The notes under the pieces were generated by a model. The model was given only the letters and a program-made list of their open reading frames with translations. It ran no database searches and was not told the origin of the DNA. Positions 1 through 6,234 of a stretch of 12,838 bases of DNA are shown here, piece after piece; within the stretch, counting starts at the first letter, position 1; every line of letters begins with the position of its first letter. This DNA comes from a bacterium (lineage in GTDB: Bacteria > Verrucomicrobiota > Kiritimatiellia > UBA8416 > CAMZLY01). The position numbers were made by a program, and so were the translations under genes. The stretch lies in NCBI GenBank assembly GCA_030632465.1, contig DAOVUR010000033.1:1-12838 (forward strand). Direction: 5' to 3'.

Positions 1-1172
1 AACATAATGAAAGGGCGTTAGTTGCTCTTATTGAAAAAAAAGGCGCGGATCAAGGACAGGGTAAGGGTGTTAGAATATTACTATTTTGCCTGTCTCAGTT
101 ATCCAAACTGTATAGTGGAGTAATGCAACTGCGCCTTTTCCTCTATAGTAGCGGGGTAATTCGTCCTAATGCTTTGGGTTGTCAAGTTATCAGTGTGGGC
201 AATATTACTGTGGGCGGAACAGGTAAAACTCCAGTTGTTGAGATTTTTGCCCGTAAACTACAACAAGAAGGGCGTAAAGTTGCCATTCTTAGTCGAGGCT
301 ACAAAAAGGAAGAACCACCATTTTTTACGAGGCTGGTTGATAAAATTACTATGTATGAAAAGAGGTGTCCGCCAAGAGTTGTCTCTGATGGTGATAACCT
401 GCTTCTCAACTCTTCCATGAGTGGTGATGAACCTTATATGTTAGCGTCTAATCTAGAGAATGTAGCAGTGTTGGTTGATAAGGATCGTGTTAAGAGTGGT
501 CGCTATGCAATCAAGAAACTTGGCTGTGATACTCTAGTTCTGGATGATGGTTTTCAATATCTAAAGTTGAAGCATCGCCTAGAGATAACCCTTATTGATT
601 CTCAGAATCCATTTGGAAACGAGAATGTTCTGCCGCGTGGTATTTTGCGCGAGCCTATTAAGCATATTAAGCGTGCAGACTTCATTTTCTTAACAAAATG
701 TGATGGTAGTAGTAATGATGAATTAAAAGAGCGTCTACGGCAATATGGAGCTACATCAGAAATCATTGAGTGTTGTCATACAGCACGGCACTTGATGAAT
801 GTATATACACGCGAGAAGAAAGAGTTAGATTTTTTGCAGGGACTAAAAGTTGTTGCGCTATCAGGAATTGCATCACCGCAAGGTTTTGAAAGTGAAATCG
901 AAAAACATGGGGCAACTATTTCAGAACGTTTCAGGTTTGCTGATCATTATCGTTATACACAGCAGGAACTTATTGATATTGTTAATCAAGCGCATAAAGA
1001 TGGAGTCGATGCAATTATTACGACAGAAAAGGATGCAGTACGATTCCCTCGCCTAGAAAGACTGGATGTGCCGTTATACTTTTTACGGGTTGATATAGAG
1101 CTACTTAGTGGTCATGAGGATTTTGACGCCTGCATATCGCGTATCTGTTTTCGAGACGAAGGCGGGAAGTGA
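1..1172 (+). CDS. lpxK: Tetraacyldisaccharide 4'-kinase (lipid A 4'-kinase), 5' end outside window
   Basis: Phosphorylates the 4' position of the tetraacyl disaccharide 1-phosphate to make lipid IVA, at the inner face of the inner membrane. Seen: a P-loop GGTGKT about 31 residues after the ATG at 123, SRGY, VVSDG, GDEP, the LDDGFQ motif, FADHYRYT (the conserved FADHxxYT histidine region) and TEKDAVRFP, all in LpxK order, to a TGA at 1170-1172. The ATG at 123 is probably not the start. The frame is open without a stop back to base 3 and encodes sequence ending in LLFCLSQLSKLYSGVMQLRL, which matches the N-terminal membrane-associated helix of LpxK. No ATG, GTG or TTG occurs in frame upstream of 123, so the start lies left of the window. 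The stretch between SRGY and VVSDG is longer than in enterobacterial LpxK, a form I associate with PVC bacteria (inference). It overlaps the next gene by 4 bases, so the two are one operon. Confidence 0.93.
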   Translation, partial: HNERALVALIEKKGADQGQGKGVRILLFCLSQLSKLYSGVMQLRLFLYSSGVIRPNALGCQVISVGNITVGGTGKTPVVEIFARKLQQEGRKVAILSRGYKKEEPPFFTRLVDKITMYEKRCPPRVVSDGDNLLLNSSMSGDEPYMLASNLENVAVLVDKDRVKSGRYAIKKLGCDTLVLDDGFQYLKLKHRLEITLIDSQNPFGNENVLPRGILREPIKHIKRADFIFLTKCDGSSNDELKERLRQYGATSEIIECCHTARHLMNVYTREKKELDFLQGLKVVALSGIASPQGFESEIEKHGATISERFRFADHYRYTQQELIDIVNQAHKDGVDAIITTEKDAVRFPRLERLDVPLYFLRVDIELLSGHEDFDACISRICFRDEGGK

Positions 1173-2194
1173 GTTTGTTGATAGTGAATGACAAAAACGA
1201 TAAAATCTTAATATGTGGTACTAACTGGCTGGGTGATAGTATTATCAGTATGCCTGCTGTACAGCTGTTTAAGAAGAGTAATCCCACCTGTCACATTTCG
1301 ATACTTGTTAAGCCTGCTCTTAAAGATATCTGGGCAATGCATAGCGCTATAGATGAAGTGCTAACATTTGCTCCTGATAAAAAAGGCACATTTGCTGTTG
1401 CGTCTATACTTCGTGATGAGTCATTCGTTAAAGCATATATATTTCCAAACTCATTTAGATCTGCACTTATCCCTTATGTAGCACAGATTAAACAGCGCTA
1501 CGGCATGTCGGGAAAATGGCGCTCAATGATGCTGACAGATATAGTTAAGGATGATAGTTCTATGCAGAATCATCAGCAGTATGAGTATATGCAGATTCTA
1601 GGTGTGGAGAGTGAAGTAGCTCCTACGCCAGAGTTAATAGTTAATCCTGCGGTTATTGATTCTATTAAGGCGCGTATACTGCTTGATGATAATCAAAAAT
1701 ATGCAGCAATTATTCCTGGTGCGGCACGGGGTGATTCTAAGCGTTGGCCAGATGAATATTTTGCTGAAGTAGGTTGTTACTTTATTGATAGAGGTTTGAA
1801 ACTATTAGTGCTGGGCAGTAGCGGTGAGCGTGCATTATGTCAAAAGGTTGTTGATAGTTGCGGTAGTGCTGCATTGAACCTTGCGGGTGAAACATCGTTA
1901 CAAGAGTTTGCTGCGGTGTTGAGTCTGTCTGCTATTACTGTTTGTAATGACAGTGGCGGGATGCATCTAGCTGCCGCGGTCGGTTCAAAGGTTGTTGCTA
2001 TTTTTGGGCTGACTGATCCTGATAAAACGGGACCTCTAGGTATGGATAGTTTAATTGTTGCTGCCGATGGTGTTGACGTGAGCCGTGATATCCCGCGTAG
2101 TTCTGAACGAGCCGCAACATGCTTACGCTCTATCAAGCCCGCCCGTGTTATTGAAGAGATATCAAGTAAGTTTAAGTCTGTAGTTTCTATATAA
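1169..2194 (+). CDS. waaF: LPS heptosyltransferase, GT9 family (WaaF-like)
   Basis: Glycosyltransferase family 9 protein that adds an ADP-heptose-derived heptose to the LPS inner core on the cytoplasmic face of the inner membrane. Seen in 341 residues: the N-terminal Rossmann start ILICGTNWLGDSIISMPAV, the mid-protein IIPGAARGDSKRWP motif, LVLGSSGE, the L.LAGETSLQEFAAVL segment, the nucleotide-sugar motif NDSGGMHLAAAVG, and IFGLTDPDKTGPLG. This order and the length are typical of WaaF/RfaF and WaaC; the KRWP signature and the general match favour heptosyltransferase II, but the exact acceptor cannot be read from sequence. The start is GTG at 1169, overlapping the lpxK stop as GTGA, with a GAAGG ribosome binding site six bases upstream inside lpxK. 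In-frame TTG and GTG codons just downstream are possible alternatives. The overlap implies translational coupling with lpxK. Confidence 0.88.
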   Translation: MSLLIVNDKNDKILICGTNWLGDSIISMPAVQLFKKSNPTCHISILVKPALKDIWAMHSAIDEVLTFAPDKKGTFAVASILRDESFVKAYIFPNSFRSALIPYVAQIKQRYGMSGKWRSMMLTDIVKDDSSMQNHQQYEYMQILGVESEVAPTPELIVNPAVIDSIKARILLDDNQKYAAIIPGAARGDSKRWPDEYFAEVGCYFIDRGLKLLVLGSSGERALCQKVVDSCGSAALNLAGETSLQEFAAVLSLSAITVCNDSGGMHLAAAVGSKVVAIFGLTDPDKTGPLGMDSLIVAADGVDVSRDIPRSSERAATCLRSIKPARVIEEISSKFKSVVSI

Positions 2195-2202
2195 GGTTTG
2201 TT

Positions 2203-3771
2203 ATGCAAAAGAAGAGTGTTTTCCATTCTACAGCTATTATAAGCGTTTGTACGGCGCTTAGTCGTGGACTTGGACTTGTGCGTGAAATTTTGATGGCAAA
2301 TTATTTTGGTACCTCACTTGCTAAGAGTGCTTTCGATATTGCGTTTAAGGTGCCAAATCTTTTTAGGCGTCTTTTTGGTGAAGGTGCTTTGTCGGCAGCG
2401 TTTATTCCCGTATTCTCAGAAAGTCTGCAGAAAGAGGGGGTGGAGGCTGCTGGTAAACTTGCTAATCGTATTATGACAATGTTACTGATGGCGCTTCTCC
2501 TTATAGCGATAGGTGGTCTGTTAATGATTTCTGCAGGGTTGCACTGGTTTAGCTTTGGTGAAAAAGTAACGGCAGTTTTACCGTTATTACGTATAATGTT
2601 GCCATACATGGTCTTTATCTGTCTAGTGGCGCTTAGTATGGGGATACTAAACTCTTTTCATCATTTTGCTATTCCAGCATTTACGCCTGTACTTCTTAAT
2701 ATTGTCTGGATTTGCGCTCTCTTATTTGCCTTACCACATTTTGGGACTACTACGATGGAGCAGATTTATGCTGTGGCATGGGCTGTTTTAGTAGCAGGGA
2801 TTTTGCAATTATTGTTGCAAATACCAGTATTAATAAAATTTGGTTTTAAGCCTAAACTTTCTTTTAGATGGCAAGATCCACGTGTTAAAAAGATGTTGTT
2901 ACTTATGGCTCCGGTTGCTTTGGGGATGGGGGTTGTTCAGATTAACGTGATTCTTGATGGTGTATTGGCACTATATGTAGGAACGTGGGCACCAGCTGCA
3001 TTAACTTATGCCGAACGACTGATCTATCTTCCGCTCGGCATTATAGCAACTGCTTTAGCTACTGTGTTATTGCCTACATTTTCGCATCAGGTCACAGGTG
3101 GAGAGTCTGATGATATGCGTAAAACTATGACTGGAGCTTTGAGTTCCTTAATGCTTGTGATGGTTCCTGCGTCTATAGGATTGATTATTCTGGCAGAGCC
3201 GCTGGTGAGTCTGATGTTTGAAAGAGGTGAGTTCGATGCTGTATCAACAATGTATACAATGCGTGCAGTCTGGTTCTATGCTCCCGGATTACTTTTCTTT
3301 AGTATTTACAAAGTATTTGTACCTGCTTTTTATGCGATGCAGGATACGCGCACGCCTGTCAGAGTTGCGGTAAGTATGGTTTGCTTGAACCTGTTTTTGA
3401 ATATTATCTTTATATTAACGTGGCCTGAAGGGTATAAGCATGCAGGCTTAGCATTTGCTACAGTAATTGCAAGTGTAGTTTCTTGTTTTGTATTAGCTGT
3501 TATTTTGCATAAACGAATAGGTAGCTTACAATGGAAAAAACTATTTACTATTGCTGTAAAAACATTAGTTGCAACATCTGTAATGGGCGTTACTTCATGG
3601 TATCTTTATCAGCTTATCGTTAAGCATGGTGTCGAAACAGTTGCGTCTGCTAAAATTACGCAGTTATTAGCTGTAGCAGGTGGTGTTACTGGCGGGTTGG
3701 TTGTCTACTTCGTGTTGGCTATTATACTCTGTCCTGACGAATTCAAACGTATTCTTAGACGTGGTAGGTAG
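2203..3771 (+). CDS. murJ: Lipid II flippase MurJ (MviN)
   Basis: MOP-superfamily transporter that flips lipid-linked peptidoglycan precursor (lipid II) across the inner membrane. Seen: 522 residues, the normal MurJ length, with many hydrophobic segments consistent with the 14-helix fold. The N-terminal signature is near perfect (SRGLGLVREILMANYFGTS, then KVPNLFRRLFGEGALSAAFIPVFSE), carrying the arginines typical of the central cavity. Later come YAERLIYLPLGIIATALATVLLP, FERGEFD and the FYAMQDTRTPV motif. The ATG at 2203 is preceded by AAGG overlapping the waaF stop codon, with six bases between it and the start, so murJ is most likely translated from the same message as lpxK and waaF. Grouping of lipid A, LPS core and peptidoglycan export genes fits an envelope-biogenesis operon. 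No missing motif or frameshift is seen. Confidence 0.95.
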   Translation: MQKKSVFHSTAIISVCTALSRGLGLVREILMANYFGTSLAKSAFDIAFKVPNLFRRLFGEGALSAAFIPVFSESLQKEGVEAAGKLANRIMTMLLMALLLIAIGGLLMISAGLHWFSFGEKVTAVLPLLRIMLPYMVFICLVALSMGILNSFHHFAIPAFTPVLLNIVWICALLFALPHFGTTTMEQIYAVAWAVLVAGILQLLLQIPVLIKFGFKPKLSFRWQDPRVKKMLLLMAPVALGMGVVQINVILDGVLALYVGTWAPAALTYAERLIYLPLGIIATALATVLLPTFSHQVTGGESDDMRKTMTGALSSLMLVMVPASIGLIILAEPLVSLMFERGEFDAVSTMYTMRAVWFYAPGLLFFSIYKVFVPAFYAMQDTRTPVRVAVSMVCLNLFLNIIFILTWPEGYKHAGLAFATVIASVVSCFVLAVILHKRIGSLQWKKLFTIAVKTLVATSVMGVTSWYLYQLIVKHGVETVASAKITQLLAVAGGVTGGLVVYFVLAIILCPDEFKRILRRGR

Positions 3772-3786
3772 TTGGTTAGATTATTT

Positions 3787-3898
3787 GTAGATCAGCGCTC
3801 CGACGCTGATTATAGAACAGCTATGGAAAGCTGTTTTACTGGTAGACCAGCGCTCCGACGCTGCTGATTACAGAACAGCTATGGCAAGCTGTTTTACT
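3787..3898. repeat. Two tandem imperfect copies of a double-hairpin unit
   Basis: Copy 1 is 3787-3840 (54 bases) and copy 2 is 3842-3898 (57 bases); both begin GTAGA and end GCTGTTTTACT. Each contains two inverted repeats. In copy 1, ATCAGCG/CGCTGAT (3791-3797 and 3804-3810) encloses loop CTCCGA, and AACAGCT/AGCTGTT (3816-3822 and 3829-3835) encloses ATGGAA. In copy 2, CAGCG/CGCTG (3848-3852 and 3859-3863) has the same loop, and AACAGCT/AGCTGTT (3874-3880 and 3887-3893) encloses ATGGCA. The copies differ by a three-base CTG insertion and a few substitutions. The patch fills nearly all of the convergent gap between murJ and the permease gene. I saw no further copy in this window. It looks like a REP/BIME-like dispersed palindromic element that may also act in transcription termination (inference). 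Confidence 0.8.
3874..3895 (+). terminator. Weak candidate terminator of the lpxK-waaF-murJ operon
   Basis: The second hairpin of repeat copy 2 has a 7-bp stem AACAGCT/AGCTGTT with a six-base loop and runs into TTTT on the plus strand, about 100 bases after the murJ stop. Copy 1 has the same structure at 3816-3837. The stem is short and only moderately GC-rich, and the T run is only four long (two of these are in the stem), so termination is plausible but not certain. Confidence 0.3.
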
Positions 3899-3913
3899 CT
3901 ATCTCTATTAGTA

Positions 3914-5251
3914 TTACTTTTTTACCTTCTTGAACAGAAGGTCAAGATTGAAGAGCTGATTTAGTGCTACTGCTAAAATAGTTGTTGTTGGTAGTGGATC
4001 GGTAAAGAAAGTTTTAACAAACTCAGGAGCACGCGCATATAGTCCCGGCAGGAATGCAGTGCTTAAACCGAAGAAGAGTGATATGCCAACAACAAAAGTC
4101 TTTCGTTGATTCCACTCTTCGCTAAACATCTCCATTAATCCAGTGCAGATCATAAAACAGCCGGCAAATATAATTGATGCACCCAATACAGGTTTTGGTA
4201 TTAGGGATAGGGCAATTATTAGTTTAGGGAAGAACGCGAGTATCACAAAGATAACTCCTGCAAGTACGCATATCCACCTACTGACAACTTTTGTAGCTCC
4301 AGCTAAACCAATATTACTAGAGGAGGTATCGACCGCAATAGCACCAAGTAATCCTGCAAGTGCAGTGGAGAAACCGTCAGCCAAAAGACCTTTTCTTACA
4401 GGGACGAAATTTGGCTGTTCAAGATCTGGCTCCGATATTTTCTGTGCAGCAAGCAAGTTACCAAAGGATTTTAATGACCCGCTGATGGCGATAACCGTAA
4501 AAGGTATTATCATCTTGAAATCAAAAGTTATCTTTTTGAATTCTGGGCCGATAGATGGTAGTGCAAACATTGAAAAATCCTTTATAACAGCAAGGTTATG
4601 TAAATATTCTGGGATTAAGATTAGTGATAGAACCCAGCCTGATAACATACCTATAAGTAAACAGTACATTTTTATGAATCCATTTCCCCATATATTTGCT
4701 AAGACCATCACTAGAAGCGTGAACATCCCTATGACGATATCGAGAGTCCGAATAGCATCACCATGAAAAGTAAGACCAAAGAATGAGGTTACCGATGACT
4801 TGATTACGCTCACACCAACCATTGTAACGACGAGTCCTACAATGAAAACGGGAAAAACATTCTTAAGTTTTTGAATAATTGGCGCAAGAGCCATTTCAAC
4901 TAGACCAGCGAAGATAATCATACCGCGCATTAACGGCATTCCACCAACCCATGCTGCGGATAGTGAAAGACTGAAGTATGAAGGGCCACAGACATTCGGA
5001 CATAGATATCCTGACCCCATAAATGGTAAGCCTAGTCCTTGGATAATGGAGCCGATACCAGCTGCAAGCATAGAGAAAGAGATTAATGCAGCAGCAAATT
5101 CGGCGGACCCATTTACTTGGCTGGCAAATAAAATAGGGAGGCTAAGGGAGATCACCATTAGCATCACATGCTGAAGAGACTGTACAAAGAGGTGCCCTAC
5201 AGGTGGTACTTCGTTCACAGTATATTCAAATTTGTTCTCTGTTTGTGTCAT
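3914..5251 (-). CDS. NCS2-family nucleobase (uracil/xanthine-type) permease
   Basis: Inner-membrane nucleobase:cation symporter of the NCS2/NAT family (UraA, XanQ, PbuX type). Seen: 445 residues, almost all hydrophobic segments, consistent with the 14-helix fold. The TM1 signature HLFVQSLQHVMLMV is at about residues 20-33, the TM3 region GSGYLCPNVCGPSYFS at 79-94, the TM8 region GSLKSFGNLLAAQK at 258-271, and the TM10 NAT signature SNIGLAGATKVVSRW at 312-326. The usual TM8 glutamate appears to be lysine 261 (see findings), so substrate and coupling cannot be assigned; purine or pyrimidine are both possible. The ATG at 5251 has AGGAA six bases upstream. It lies 14 bases after the tandem-Cache lipoprotein gene on the same strand, so the two are probably co-transcribed. 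There is no room for a purine riboswitch between them. It is convergent with murJ. Confidence 0.88.
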   Translation of the reverse strand: MTQTENKFEYTVNEVPPVGHLFVQSLQHVMLMVISLSLPILFASQVNGSAEFAAALISFSMLAAGIGSIIQGLGLPFMGSGYLCPNVCGPSYFSLSLSAAWVGGMPLMRGMIIFAGLVEMALAPIIQKLKNVFPVFIVGLVVTMVGVSVIKSSVTSFFGLTFHGDAIRTLDIVIGMFTLLVMVLANIWGNGFIKMYCLLIGMLSGWVLSLILIPEYLHNLAVIKDFSMFALPSIGPEFKKITFDFKMIIPFTVIAISGSLKSFGNLLAAQKISEPDLEQPNFVPVRKGLLADGFSTALAGLLGAIAVDTSSSNIGLAGATKVVSRWICVLAGVIFVILAFFPKLIIALSLIPKPVLGASIIFAGCFMICTGLMEMFSEEWNQRKTFVVGISLFFGLSTAFLPGLYARAPEFVKTFFTDPLPTTTILAVALNQLFNLDLLFKKVKK

Positions 5252-5265
5252 GCTAGTTTCCTGGT

Positions 5266-6192
5266 CTAGTATGGAGGTTGCGGAAGATCTGTAATGGCAC
5301 CAACGTAGATGTCATTTGTTGATAATGTGGTTTTCTTAAGATAGAGGCATTTTTTTATAAGTTCACGCTGATATCTGTTCTTTGCCATGAATACCACCCA
5401 TACGCTATCTTCAGTTTCAAGTGTTTTTAATGCTTTTACAAAAGGTTTATGGCCCACTTCATCAACGCAGTTTAGAAGTTTGATTTGTGAAAGTTGGTTG
5501 TTGATTACTGGAGATATTACTATTTTTCCATCGGGATAGAACACGAAAACACGAACATCTCTATAGTTATATTGGGAGGTAGAGTTAGATATGTTAGCAA
5601 TCGCTTTATCTCCTTTCTCTTTTATTAATTCTGCGGCGCTATCAACAATGATTCTAACGAACTCTTTTTCTTCATGCGGATAGCTACAACCACCACCAAT
5701 ATATAATTCTTTTCCTTCAGGTGTCGTAACTTTAAAATGACAAGAGGATTTCGGCACGGGGTAAAATTTTCCTGGTTGCCACCAAGAGAAATGCACCCAT
5801 GCGTGCGGATTGTTTTTATCTTCCAGTGCATTTAAAACCAGTTGTGTGATTTTTTTACCATCTTTATCGGTAACATTTTTAAGGTCTTTTCCCTCAAGAT
5901 GTTGCATGCCGGCGTGATAGATGTTGCATCCGTTCATGTCGTAAATATATAGGTAGTAATCTGAGAGATTGAACAGCTCTCGGTTGTTTTTGAAATACTC
6001 GATCCCCTGGGCACCATCTCTTGTCAGCCTTAAGCTAGCGTCGTAGACAAACCGTACTAGGTCTTTTGTGTCACGATATTGGTATGATGAGAGGTCTAAG
6101 TCTTCATATTTACTTTTACAGCCCGCAGAGAGTATTAGCGTTAGCAGTAAAACTATAGTGTGATTAAGATATGTTTTCTGTCTTTTTAGCAT
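5266..6192 (-). CDS. Putative lipoprotein with tandem Cache-like sensor domains
   Basis: Probably an exported lipoprotein with extracytoplasmic ligand-binding Cache domains. Seen: 308 residues; a basic start, a hydrophobic segment (residues 12-22) and LSAGC ending at Cys25, a lipobox-like site, though -3 is Ser rather than the usual Leu. Residues about 41-75 form a long helix, followed by a PAS-like Cache core: YYLYIYDMNGCNIYHAG, LEGKDLKNVTDKDGK, then WVHFSWWQPG, PVPKSSCHFK and GKELYIGGGCS (to 169). A second, more divergent repeat of the same plan runs from about 178: a helix, VFVFYPDGKIVIS, LNCVDEVGHKPFVKAL, VWVVFMA and DIYVGAI. No transmembrane helix or HAMP, kinase or chemoreceptor output follows, so it is a sensor without its own signalling domain. 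It ends 14 bases before the permease gene, suggesting a shared ligand (inference). Cache assignment is by pattern only. Confidence 0.7.
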   Translation of the reverse strand: MLKRQKTYLNHTIVLLLTLILSAGCKSKYEDLDLSSYQYRDTKDLVRFVYDASLRLTRDGAQGIEYFKNNRELFNLSDYYLYIYDMNGCNIYHAGMQHLEGKDLKNVTDKDGKKITQLVLNALEDKNNPHAWVHFSWWQPGKFYPVPKSSCHFKVTTPEGKELYIGGGCSYPHEEKEFVRIIVDSAAELIKEKGDKAIANISNSTSQYNYRDVRVFVFYPDGKIVISPVINNQLSQIKLLNCVDEVGHKPFVKALKTLETEDSVWVVFMAKNRYQRELIKKCLYLKKTTLSTNDIYVGAITDLPQPPY

Positions 6193-6234
6193 AGTAAATT
6201 TTTCTTGTACGTTTTACTTCTACATAGCCACACT

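Noticed and set aside
3787..3898. Possible CRISPR array
   Set aside because: Only two adjacent units with no spacer between them and internal hairpins; not repeat-spacer in form, and no cas gene is present.
4143..4766. 207-residue plus-strand reading frame
   Set aside because: Antisense shadow of the permease gene, whose frame carries the NAT signature.
5252..5265. Purine riboswitch before the permease
   Set aside because: Only 14 bases separate it from the upstream gene, too little for an aptamer.
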